A stretch of DNA of 64,000 nucleotides from Methyloterricola oryzae (lineage in GTDB: Bacteria > Pseudomonadota > Gammaproteobacteria > Methylococcales > Methylococcaceae). Each line of letters starts with the position of its first letter. The stretch's first letter is position 1. The translations under genes were made by a program, and so were the position numbers. The stretch spans positions 26,823-90,822 of the forward strand of contig NZ_JYNS01000008.1 of the NCBI RefSeq assembly GCF_000934725.1, written 5' to 3'. The notes under the pieces are model-generated. The model had not been told where the DNA came from, made no database searches, and saw nothing but the letters and a program-made list of their open reading frames with translations. This document shows positions 11,335 to 22,236 of this stretch, piece after piece.

Positions 11335-11655
11335 CTAGGCCTCTTCCATCGTACACATCAATGGATGCTGATGTTTTCGGGAAAAATCATTGACCAACCT
11401 GACCTTGGTTTCTGCCACGTCCTTGGAGAACACGCCGCAAACACCGATACCGCGGGTGTGGACATGCAACATGACCTGAGTGGCTTTCTCCTCGCTCATT
11501 CCAAAAAAGTTCCTTAGCACCATCACGACGAAGTCCATGGGGGTAAAGTCGTCGTTCAGAAGAATCACCTTGAACAGCGGCGGCCGCTTCAACTGCGGCT
11601 CAGCTTCCTGTACCTCAAGCTCATCATTGAGTTTGTGTTCAGGGTCTTGAGACAT
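11335..11655 (-). CDS. clpS: ClpS adaptor of ClpAP
   Basis: ClpS binds proteins with N-terminal Leu, Phe, Trp or Tyr and delivers them to ClpA. The 106-residue protein shows the substrate pocket motif [16 protein letters not shown] (about residues 32-47) and the conserved [23 protein letters not shown]. The start at 11655 (MSQDPEHK) is preferred: GAGGAATTG lies just upstream, while the longer frame to 11739 has no family similarity. With Aat, Bpt and ClpA this completes an N-degron pathway within about 4.4 kb. Confidence 0.95.
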   Translation of the reverse strand: MSQDPEHKLNDELEVQEAEPQLKRPPLFKVILLNDDFTPMDFVVMVLRNFFGMSEEKATQVMLHVHTRGIGVCGVFSKDVAETKVRLVNDFSRKHQHPLMCTMEEA

Positions 11656-11780
11656 CAATTCCTCGTTGATACGAATTCGCTGTGACGATGATTTACTATA
11701 GCACCCGGAAACTGACGAGTGTAAGACCGCGAAATGCAACTCGCCGTTCCCTGAAACCTCCCTGATTCAAACCTTTGGCA

Positions 11781-12533
11781 TCAGTTACGGCGTATGGCGT
11801 CACGCCGATCGGGAAACGGCAGACGCGTGGGCAGCACCCACATCTCATACATCGACACGACCCACATGAACACGAAGGCCATCGCCAATCCGCCGCCCCC
11901 CACGATGACCAGCAGGGCAAAATGCGGGTTCAGCTTGGTCAGCCACCAGGACGTGATATCCATGATCAGGAAGATATACGGCATGATGATGGCGGAGGCT
12001 TTCAATTTGAGCGGCACGCCGGACGACAGGGAAAATATGCCGCCCACGAACATAAAGATGAAGGCGATGCCGAATAAGTGGATATGCGAAACCCGGGTGA
12101 GCGAGGCGAAGGTCGCGCCTTCGTCTGAGCGGGTATACTTTTCCAGGTTATCGAATTTGCTGAAATCGGGGAGCCCGCCGGCCTCCGCGTTGTGGCAGGC
12201 GACGCAATGGGTATCCACCAGGGACTTGATCTCCGTGTCATAGGCGCCCTTGTCGGCGCCATCACGAACCCACTGGATGATCTTGAATCGCACATCGTCC
12301 GGCGCGTTGGCCTTCATGGATCCGTTCAGCTTGCTTTCCAGCGGCGAGCCAGAGCGGTTACCGTAATAGCTATAGACCACGTCTTCGATGGACAGACCGA
12401 ATTTGCCATCGGCCATGCCATGGGTAAACAGGATCTGCACCATCGCCATGGCGTAACCAATTGCGATCACCATCAAATACCCGGAAAATAACAGCTTGAC
12501 GGAAATTCCCAGGTTGCTGAGATTGGTCGGCAT
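11781..12533 (-). CDS. membrane-anchored protein with a single c-type heme motif
   Basis: A 250-residue protein with a hydrophobic segment at about 13-35, a periplasmic-type stretch holding one heme c motif CVACH (C110, C113, H114), then several membrane segments from about 150 to 235 (LFGIAFIFMFVGGIFSL and LLVIVGGGGLAMAFVFMW). It is probably an inner-membrane redox protein; the single CXXCH, with candidate axial ligands elsewhere in the chain, suggests electron transfer. I recognise no named family member. It is divergently placed to nudJ. Its maturation would use the Ccm system encoded at 51-56 kb. Confidence 0.75.
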   Translation of the reverse strand: MPTNLSNLGISVKLLFSGYLMVIAIGYAMAMVQILFTHGMADGKFGLSIEDVVYSYYGNRSGSPLESKLNGSMKANAPDDVRFKIIQWVRDGADKGAYDTEIKSLVDTHCVACHNAEAGGLPDFSKFDNLEKYTRSDEGATFASLTRVSHIHLFGIAFIFMFVGGIFSLSSGVPLKLKASAIIMPYIFLIMDITSWWLTKLNPHFALLVIVGGGGLAMAFVFMWVVSMYEMWVLPTRLPFPDRRDAIRRN

Positions 12534-12635
12534 CGATCGGCTCCCATGTCCCGTTCATTGGCCTACAGCATTGTACGGTTATTCTTAGTGAGTGCGGCCC
12601 GATTGACAACACCTGCGGTGAAAAACATTAGTGCC

Positions 12636-13108
12636 ATGTACAAACAGCAAAACTCCGATGCGGCCAACCGCCCTCGCCTGACGGTCGCGGCCGTCGCGGA
12701 AATGAACGGACGCTTTCTGTTCGTCGAGGAACGGCTGCGCAACGGCGAACTGGTGATCAACCAGCCCGCGGGCCATGTGGAGCACGGCGAAACGCTTCTG
12801 GAGGCGGTCGTGCGGGAAACCCTGGAAGAAACGGCCTGGGACTTCAGGCCGGACTTTTTGGTGGGCGTCTACCTGTGGCAACATCCGACGACCCATACCA
12901 GTTTCCTGCGCGTGACCTTTGCCGGCGGTGTCGCCGGCCGGCGCGAGAACCTGGAACTGGATGAAGGCATCGAAAGGGCAATCTGGCTGACGCCGGAGGA
13001 ACTGGCGGCGCAGTCGCAGCGGCATCGCAGCCCCCTGGTACACAGCGCACTGGCGGACTACCTGTCCGGAGAGCGCTATCCGATGGCGCTTCTCAAATCC
13101 CTACTGCC

Positions 13109-13112
<4 letters not shown>
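12636..13112 (+). CDS. nudJ: Nudix hydrolase, NudJ-like phosphatase
   Basis: The Nudix box [21 protein letters not shown] sits near residues 45-65 (split here only for reading), with the expected G-x5-E-x7-RE-x2-EE layout. Members hydrolyse nucleoside di- and triphosphates and thiamine pyrimidine pyrophosphate. The start at 12636 (MYKQQNSD) gives the compact family length of 158 residues; an in-frame GTG at 12618 is possible and an ATG at 12546 gives an unrelated leader. The stop overlaps mnmA by GTGA, the same nudJ-mnmA neighbour pair found in enterobacteria. Confidence 0.85.
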
Positions 13113-16259
<3,147 letters not shown>

Positions 16260-16266
16260 CCCGGCC

Positions 16267-17589
16267 ATGGACGAAGCCTTCCGGCCGTTGGCTGACCGCC
16301 TGCGACCGAGGATGCTCGATGAGTATATCGGCCAGTCTCACCTGATCGCCCCGCGCAAACCTCTGTACGAAGCGATCAAGGCGGGGCGCCTGCACTCCAT
16401 GATCCTGTGGGGGCCGCCCGGCACCGGCAAGACCACCTTGGCACGCCTCATCGCCCACCACGCGGACGCCCATTTTCTCACCCTGTCCGCCGTTCTTTCC
16501 GGTGTGAAGGAGATACGCGAGGCCGTGGCCGAAGCTCGGCGGGTGCAGGCGGAGGAGCAGCGCCGGAGCCTTTTGTTTGTGGACGAGGTCCACCGCTTCA
16601 ACAAGTCGCAGCAGGATGCCTTCTTGCCCCATGTGGAGGATGGTACGGTGTTTTTCATCGGCGCCACTACGGAGAACCCATCCTTCGAGCTGAACAACGC
16701 GCTGCTCTCCCGTGCCCGCGTCTATGTCCTGAAAGGCCTCAGCGAGGATGACCTGGGCAAAGTGGCTGCGAGAGCCCTGGCCCTGGAAGCGGAGCGTCTG
16801 GGCGTGGATATGGATTTTCCGTCGGAACTGCGCCGCTGGTATGTCGACGCCGCGGACGGGGATGCGCGCCGTCTGCTGAACCTGCTGGAAATCACCCTGG
16901 ACCTGCTGCAAGCTGAACAGGCCACCGTCGACGCCGGGAGCAGGCTCTCCGTAAGCGAAGAACTGGCTCGCCAGGTCCTGGAAGGCGGCTCGGCGCGGCG
17001 CTTCGACAAGCAGGGCGAGGATTTCTACAATCAGATATCGGCGCTACACAAATCAGTCCGGGGCAGTGCCCCGGACGCGGCGCTTTATTGGCTCTGCCGC
17101 ATGCTGGACGGCGGCTGCGACCCCATCTACCTGGCTCGCCGCATCGTGCGCATCGCCAGCGAAGACATCGGCAATGCCGATCCAAGGGCGTTGCAGCTGG
17201 CGCTCAACGCCTGGGACACGCAGGAGCGCCTGGGATCGCCGGAAGGCGAACTGGCGCTGGCGCAGGCCGTCCTATACCTGGCCTGCGCGCCCAAGAGCAA
17301 TGCAGTCTACGCGGCTTACAACGCGGCGCGGCAGGATGCCAGCACGACCGGGAGCCTGGAGGTGCCCTTGCATCTGCGCAACGCACCGACCCGATTGATG
17401 CGCGAACTGGATTACGGCAAGGCCTACCGCTACGCTCACGACGAACCGGAGGCCTACGCGGCGGGAGAGAATTATTTTCCGGATCGCATGCAGGCGCGAA
17501 ATTACTACCAACCAGCCCCTCGCGGTCTGGAAATCAAGATAGGCGAGAAATTGAACCGTCTGCGCGAACTGGACAAGGCTCAGAACTAG
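16267..17589 (+). CDS. rarA: replication-associated recombination protein RarA (MgsA)
   Basis: RarA is an AAA+ ATPase of the clamp-loader/RuvB type acting at stalled replication forks. The 440 residues show [20 protein letters not shown] at the N-terminus, Walker [10 protein letters not shown] (49-57), Walker [17 protein letters not shown] near 101 and sensor 1 [12 protein letters not shown]. The start at 16267 (MDEAFRPL) is chosen because the family begins there; the upstream frame to 16177 lies inside lolA. Domain architecture is complete through the C-terminal tetramerisation part ([16 protein letters not shown]). Confidence 0.95.
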   Translation: MDEAFRPLADRLRPRMLDEYIGQSHLIAPRKPLYEAIKAGRLHSMILWGPPGTGKTTLARLIAHHADAHFLTLSAVLSGVKEIREAVAEARRVQAEEQRRSLLFVDEVHRFNKSQQDAFLPHVEDGTVFFIGATTENPSFELNNALLSRARVYVLKGLSEDDLGKVAARALALEAERLGVDMDFPSELRRWYVDAADGDARRLLNLLEITLDLLQAEQATVDAGSRLSVSEELARQVLEGGSARRFDKQGEDFYNQISALHKSVRGSAPDAALYWLCRMLDGGCDPIYLARRIVRIASEDIGNADPRALQLALNAWDTQERLGSPEGELALAQAVLYLACAPKSNAVYAAYNAARQDASTTGSLEVPLHLRNAPTRLMRELDYGKAYRYAHDEPEAYAAGENYFPDRMQARNYYQPAPRGLEIKIGEKLNRLRELDKAQN

Positions 17590-17642
17590 GCCGCACACAC
17601 AAGCACACGAACACCGTGGCACCCCAGAATCAGGAGGAAGCG

Positions 17643-18230
17643 ATGCAGGAAGACACCGGAAGCGAGCGTCGTCGCTATTTTCGCATTGAGGATGAGGTCA
17701 TCCTGTTCTTTCGTGAAGTCGCACGGGACAGCGTGCCGGAACATGGCGCCTTTCAGGAGCAGGATCTGGACGCCTTTTCCCTCTCCTCGAAGATGGACCT
17801 GTTGACCGCCGAATCGCGCCCGCTCTTGCGCCGCATCGAGCGGGAAGTACCGGACGTGGGCGCTTTCCTGCGCCTACTCGAGCAAAAGATCGATCTGGTG
17901 GCGAAGGCACTGCTATCCAGCGAAACGGATTTGATGGAACAGCCTACGCGCAAGGTGAGCCTGAGCGCCTCTGGGCTCTCGTTCGAAAGCGAACTGCCAT
18001 TTCAGATTGGCCGGGTTCTGGAATTGAAGATGGTGCTGCCACCTACCCTGGCCGGCGTGCTTGCCTATGGCAGCGTCGTCTACTGCCGACCCGCCTCCTT
18101 GGCGCATTCATTGTACCAGGTCGCCGTGGATTTCATCGGCCTGCGCGAGCGGGACCGCGAACTGTTGATTCGACACGTGGTGAAGCGGCAACTCCGGCAG
18201 TTGCGTGAACGCAATCAGGCGTCCAATTAG
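17643..18230 (+). CDS. PilZ domain protein, probable c-di-GMP receptor
   Basis: A 195-residue cytoplasmic protein. Near the N-terminus RRRYFRIEDEV resembles the RxxxR c-di-GMP-binding motif of PilZ domains, and KVSLSASGLSFES (about 100-112) matches the second motif (D/N-x-S-x-x-G) with serine in the first position. A helical linker (about 45-95) separates the two, so the PilZ barrel is split or extended compared with short PilZ proteins. The start at 17643 follows a strong AGGAGGAAGCG ribosome site; the frame is open further upstream inside rarA. No membrane segment. The target process (motility or polysaccharide) is unknown. Confidence 0.75.
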   Translation: MQEDTGSERRRYFRIEDEVILFFREVARDSVPEHGAFQEQDLDAFSLSSKMDLLTAESRPLLRRIEREVPDVGAFLRLLEQKIDLVAKALLSSETDLMEQPTRKVSLSASGLSFESELPFQIGRVLELKMVLPPTLAGVLAYGSVVYCRPASLAHSLYQVAVDFIGLRERDRELLIRHVVKRQLRQLRERNQASN

Positions 18231-18251
18231 AGCCCGGCCTGCATTCCCAGC

Positions 18252-19244
18252 ATGCAACTCTCGACGGTCCAGAAATCCCTGCTGACCCAACTGGCGGACG
18301 GACGGTTTCATTCGGGTGCGGCCCTCGCCAGAGATCTCGCCCTCAGCCGCACGGCGATCTGGTCGCTGGTGCACGAACTGGGTGATTTGGGCCTGGACGT
18401 GAATGCCATTCCCGGCAAGGGCTACCGGCTGGGCCAGCCCATGGAACTGCTGGACCGCGACGCCATAGTCTCGGCCCTGAACGCAAGAGCGCGCGCGGCC
18501 CTGCCGCTGTTGGAACTGCATGACTGCATCGATTCCACCAGTACCCGTCTTGGAGCCCTGGCGCGCGAGGGCGCCGATTGCGGTAGCGTATGCATCGCCG
18601 AAGCGCAGACCGGTGGCCGGGGGCGCATCGGCCGCAACTGGCTGTCGCCTTTTGCGGGCAGCCTGTGTCTCTCGCTGCTCTGGCATTTCGATGATGCGTC
18701 CTCACTTACCGGCCTGAGCCTGGCGGTGGGCGTCGCCACCGTGCGGGCCTTGAGCGCCTGCGGCGTGCATGGCGTCGGACTGAAATGGCCCAATGACCTG
18801 CTCTGGAACGATCGCAAGCTGGGCGGCATATTGCTGGAAGTATCCGGCGAAGCGCACGGCCGTCATGCGGCAGTCATAGGCATCGGACTCAACGTGCAGA
18901 TTTCCCAACAGACCGGCATGTGCATCGACCAGGCCTGGACCGATCTACGCACCGTTGCCGCGGGTCCCCCCCCTGGACGCAATCGACTGGCTGCCACACT
19001 CTTGAATGAATTGGTGGACTTGCTGCAAAGCTACCCCGACACGGGGCTGGCCGCCTACCTGGATCAGTGGAACGCCCTGCACTGCATGCGTGGCCGCCGC
19101 GTCGTATTGCATCAAGGAAGCGTGTCGGTGCGCGGCGAGGTAATAGGCATCGATCCGCTGGGTCTGCTGATCCTGCGTCTTGAAAATGGCGAGCAAAAGG
19201 CCTTTGCTTCCGGTGACGTCCGGGTCCGGTTGGATGCAGGCTGA
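18252..19244 (+). CDS. birA: bifunctional biotin operon repressor / biotin-protein ligase BirA
   Basis: BirA activates biotin to biotinyl-AMP and transfers it to the biotin carrier protein of acetyl-CoA carboxylase; with its N-terminal winged helix it also represses biotin genes. Residues 1-60 form the helix-turn-helix (SGAALARDLALSRTAIWSLV), the ligase loop is TGGRGRIGRNW (120-130), LKWPNDLLWNDRKLGGIL follows, and the C-terminal SH3-like domain is about 275-330. At 330 residues it is full length. The last 11 nt overlap coaX. Confidence 0.95.
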   Translation: MQLSTVQKSLLTQLADGRFHSGAALARDLALSRTAIWSLVHELGDLGLDVNAIPGKGYRLGQPMELLDRDAIVSALNARARAALPLLELHDCIDSTSTRLGALAREGADCGSVCIAEAQTGGRGRIGRNWLSPFAGSLCLSLLWHFDDASSLTGLSLAVGVATVRALSACGVHGVGLKWPNDLLWNDRKLGGILLEVSGEAHGRHAAVIGIGLNVQISQQTGMCIDQAWTDLRTVAAGPPPGRNRLAATLLNELVDLLQSYPDTGLAAYLDQWNALHCMRGRRVVLHQGSVSVRGEVIGIDPLGLLILRLENGEQKAFASGDVRVRLDAG

Positions 19245-19989
19245 GCCGGTGTTGCTGGTGGATGCCGGCAACAGCCGAATCAAGTGGGGGCTGGGGCATA
19301 AGGGACGGATTCAGGCCGAGGTCCCATTCTGCAGTCGTGGCGCCGGCCTGGAGCAGGATCTGCAGAGGCTTTGGGCCGGCCTGCCCAAGCCTGATCGCAT
19401 CCTCGTCTCCAACGTCGCCGGTAATCAAACAGCCAACGCGCTGTCAGACTGGACTCTGCGCACTTGGGGGCTTACCCCGCACTTCGTGCGCTCCCAGCGC
19501 GCCGCCTGCGGGGTGATCAATGGCTACGAGGAACCGGAGGCCTTGGGCGTGGATCGTTGGGTTGCACTTATCGCTGCCCATGGACTGTACCGGGAACCGT
19601 TTTGCATCGCCGATTGCGGCACCGCGCTGACCCTGGACGCGATGGATGCGCAGGGTCGCCATCTGGGTGGTCTGATAGCGCCGGGCCTGGGTTTGATGCG
19701 ACAATCACTTGGAGCGGGCACCGCAGCCCTGAGCAGCCTGCCGCCGGGCCGGAACGCTGTACCGGCCGGCAATACCGCCGATGCGGTTCAGAGCGGAACC
19801 TTGCTCATGGCGTCTGCCTTGGTCGAACGATTTGCCCGCCACATGGAGTCACGCTTCGGCGCGGTTCCGCGCCTTGTCCTGACCGGCGGCGATGCGCTAG
19901 CAGTGAGCAATGAATTGAATTTCCCCTATGTCATGGAGCCGGATCTGATTCTGCGCGGTTTGGTGCTCATAGCAGAGGACGCTGCATGA
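19234..19989 (+). CDS. coaX: type III pantothenate kinase CoaX
   Basis: CoaX phosphorylates pantothenate at the first step of CoA synthesis and, unlike CoaA, is not feedback-inhibited by CoA. The 251-residue protein has the ASKHA phosphate loop LLVDAGNSRIKWG at its start, YEEPEALGVDRW, the DCGTALTLD motif and GGLIAPGLGLMRQSL. The start at 19234 (MQAEPVLLVDAGN) places the loop correctly; the frame is open further upstream inside birA. It overlaps birA by 11 nt and the SPOR gene by ATGA, giving a birA-coaX-SPOR operon. Confidence 0.94.
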   Translation: MQAEPVLLVDAGNSRIKWGLGHKGRIQAEVPFCSRGAGLEQDLQRLWAGLPKPDRILVSNVAGNQTANALSDWTLRTWGLTPHFVRSQRAACGVINGYEEPEALGVDRWVALIAAHGLYREPFCIADCGTALTLDAMDAQGRHLGGLIAPGLGLMRQSLGAGTAALSSLPPGRNAVPAGNTADAVQSGTLLMASALVERFARHMESRFGAVPRLVLTGGDALAVSNELNFPYVMEPDLILRGLVLIAEDAA

Positions 19990-20738
19990 AGTATCTCTTC
20001 TTTCTGTTGATGGTGATCAACATCGCCTTCTACCTCTGGGAAACCGGGGCGGGACGCGAGAGGTCGAGTTTTGACACGGTGGAAATCAAACTGCCGGACG
20101 ATACCGAACGTATCGTGCTGATCGACGAACTGCCGGCAGTGCCGCACCTTTCGCCGGATCCTCTGGCCAAGGGGGAAGCGGTGCTGGAACAGCCTTCCCT
20201 GGTGGCTACCACGCCAGCGCGCAGCCGCTCCACACAGGCATCGCCCTCGCCCACTCCGCGTCCTCCCGACCCGTTCTGCTACCGTCTGGGTCCCTATCGA
20301 AGCGAAGGTCAGGCCCGTGGCGCCAAGGACCTGCTGCAAGAGCAGGTCGGCGAAGCCGAGGTCGTGGCGGGGTTTGCGGAAACGCCCGATGGCTTCTGGG
20401 TGCTTTATCCCAAGGCGGAGAGTGTCGACGCGGCCAAATTCAACCGCACTATGCTGATGAGCAAAGGCATCAAGGAATTGTGGGTTTTCGACAAGGGTGA
20501 ATTGGCGGGGGCCATCTCCCTTGGCCTGTACCAGACGCGGGAGAAAGCCGAACTGGCGCAGAAGAGCTACTTCGCGCAAAACCTGAACGTGGAGATCGTG
20601 CCTCGGATGAGTCGCTCCCACGCGCTATGGGTCAAGTTGCACTGGGAGGGTGAGCCTGAAGAATTGAAGGATATGATCGACCGGTTGCCGGCCGCCCGCC
20701 AAAACACAGCACAACCCGAACTCAAAAGCTGCGACTGA
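19986..20738 (+). CDS. SPOR domain-containing membrane protein
   Basis: A 250-residue protein with one N-terminal membrane segment (KYLFFLLMVINIAFYLWE), a proline-rich linker to about 90, and a C-terminal SPOR-like region (about 95-235) that contains FCYRLGPYRSEGQARGAK and ISLGLYQTREKAELAQKSYF. SPOR domains bind denuded peptidoglycan at the septum, but this type downstream of coaX is usually uncharacterised. It starts in the coaX stop codon, so expression follows birA-coaX. A terminator-like hairpin follows directly after its stop. Confidence 0.75.
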   Translation: MKYLFFLLMVINIAFYLWETGAGRERSSFDTVEIKLPDDTERIVLIDELPAVPHLSPDPLAKGEAVLEQPSLVATTPARSRSTQASPSPTPRPPDPFCYRLGPYRSEGQARGAKDLLQEQVGEAEVVAGFAETPDGFWVLYPKAESVDAAKFNRTMLMSKGIKELWVFDKGELAGAISLGLYQTREKAELAQKSYFAQNLNVEIVPRMSRSHALWVKLHWEGEPEELKDMIDRLPAARQNTAQPELKSCD

Positions 20739-20763
20739 GCGCTGCCTCCCGCGAGGATAGCGC
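20739..20763. terminator. bidirectional hairpin between the SPOR gene and ctaA
   Basis: GCGCT (20739-20743) pairs with AGCGC (20759-20763), with an inner CCTC/GAGG stem around a short loop. It lies between two convergent genes and is followed by CGTTTC on the plus side. A shared terminator is likely though without a long T tract. Confidence 0.45.
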
Positions 20764-20767
20764 CGTT

Positions 20768-21775
20768 TCAACCCTTGCCTGCAGCCGCCAGGTCGGGTTC
20801 CGCGACCAACTCTCGCTCACTCCAGCGGCAAATCATCAGCAACAGGAACTGTGCGCCGAAGATCAGGTTGGCGAGCAGCAAATGCACGGGCTGCACGGCG
20901 GCCGGAAAGCCCAGCCGATCCAGGGTGACCCCACTCAAAATGGCCACCAGAACGAGGCCCGCCAGCGACATGGCGACACGCCGTAGCAGCATGCTGGCCC
21001 CTGCAGTGCGTAAAATCTTCCAGACCAGCCACAGGTTGGTGAACAGGATGACGGACGAAAAAGAGCGGTGGACATAGAAGATGACGGGGAACTCCTCACG
21101 CCACAGATGCCGCTCGCCCTGCTCGAAAGCCATGGAAATGAGGTCCACCGATTCGCGAATCTGCGTACCCATGGCCACCTGCAGCAAGGTCATGGAGATT
21201 GCTGCGATCAACACCGTCCGGAATCGGCCAGGCAATGCGCTGGCGCCCGCCGTCGCAAGGCGCTCGCGCTGAGAGCGGGTGACCGTATAGATCAAGATGC
21301 ACTGGATCAGGAACGCCATCAACATGTGGAAGGTGATCATCACCGGCCGCAGATTGCTAGCCACCACCGCGGACCCCAACCAGCCCTGAAAGCCCATCAA
21401 CAGAAAGGCGGCCAGTGACCACCAGAAAATTCCTGGGTCGGTCTTTAGAAAATCGCGTGAACGCAACAGCGTCAGGAAAATCAGGATGCCGGCCGTGGCG
21501 CCGATGAGCCGATTGGTGTATTCAGTCCAGGTCTTGACGGGATTGAAATTGGTGTCGGCGTAGCCCCGCGCCGCGTAAACCGCATGGTAATCAGCGGGCA
21601 GTTGCGCTTCGTCGGTCGGAGGAATCCATTGGCCGAAGCAGGTGGGCCAGTCCGGGCACCCCATGCCCGCCCCCGATGCGCGGACAGTACTTCCCGCCAA
21701 TATGACGAGGTAGATGGAAGCGATGGTCAGAATGCCCAGGCGTAGGAAGCGGGCGCAGGCAGACGAATTTGGCAT
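20768..21775 (-). CDS. ctaA: heme A synthase (COX15/CtaA)
   Basis: CtaA oxidises the C8 methyl of heme O to a formyl group, giving heme A for aa3-type cytochrome oxidases. The 335-residue membrane protein has about eight transmembrane helices. Family motifs are GSTVRASGAGMGCPDWPTC near residues 28-46, EYTNRLIGATAGIL near 85 and LGSAVVASNLRPVMITFHM near 130. The gene is alone on its strand; heme O synthase (ctaB) and oxidase genes are not in the window. The presence of ctaA implies an aerobic aa3 oxidase elsewhere in the genome. Confidence 0.92.
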   Translation of the reverse strand: MPNSSACARFLRLGILTIASIYLVILAGSTVRASGAGMGCPDWPTCFGQWIPPTDEAQLPADYHAVYAARGYADTNFNPVKTWTEYTNRLIGATAGILIFLTLLRSRDFLKTDPGIFWWSLAAFLLMGFQGWLGSAVVASNLRPVMITFHMLMAFLIQCILIYTVTRSQRERLATAGASALPGRFRTVLIAAISMTLLQVAMGTQIRESVDLISMAFEQGERHLWREEFPVIFYVHRSFSSVILFTNLWLVWKILRTAGASMLLRRVAMSLAGLVLVAILSGVTLDRLGFPAAVQPVHLLLANLIFGAQFLLLMICRWSERELVAEPDLAAAGKG

Positions 21776-22236
21776 GGCTTAATTGGCGAGGTGTCAACAA
21801 ATTGGGCATGATACCACCGCTGCTCGATTACCGGGTCAACCTGATCAGCGTAAACCCGGCGCCGCCGGACAAACCGTCTAAATGGCTGAATCTTCAGGTA
21901 TATGATTCGATAAAAGGTTACGGGAGTCGGCTTGGTGGAGCCCATGCGAGGTTGACAGCACAAACCTTCCGGCTATCGTGAAACCCAATTTACTCAAAAC
22001 AAAGAAGGAAATGTGCGCACGTAAGATTCAGCTTACGATCGTTTTCTAATACTTAACTGGCGCCATCTGCCGATGCCCAGTGTGCAGCACGTCACTCGCC
22101 AGCTCCGCCCTAACCGCCGTTTGGACCCGATCATCGGTCACGTGCCGGAGCACATGAAACTGGAATTTCGCCTGTCACGATGAAACTCCGCAACCAGCGA
22201 GTTTCCCTGGACCGAACACACGATGGAGACTGAAGC
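21776..22236. other. 461-bp region upstream of the chemoreceptor, between divergent genes
   Basis: No convincing gene: a 70-codon plus-strand frame (21769-21981) and a minus-strand frame lack family features. The region is AT-richer than its surroundings. It holds a TTGACA-type promoter candidate (21952-21979) and a small hairpin, CGTAAG/CTTACG with loop ATTCAG (22020-22037), followed by ATCGTTTTCT. The hairpin could be a leader structure or small terminator in the chemoreceptor transcript. Confidence 0.4.
21952..21979 (+). promoter_or_regulatory. candidate sigma-70 promoter for the chemoreceptor gene
   Basis: A consensus -35 TTGACA (21952-21957) is followed after 16 nt by TATCGT (21974-21979), a four-of-six match to the -10 box. 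It would give a leader of about 250 nt before the ATG at 22237. No sigma-28 flagellar promoter was found closer to the gene. Confidence 0.4.

Noticed and set aside
21769..21981. 70-codon plus-strand frame upstream of the chemoreceptor
   Set aside because: No ribosome site, no recognised motif, and it overlaps the start of ctaA.
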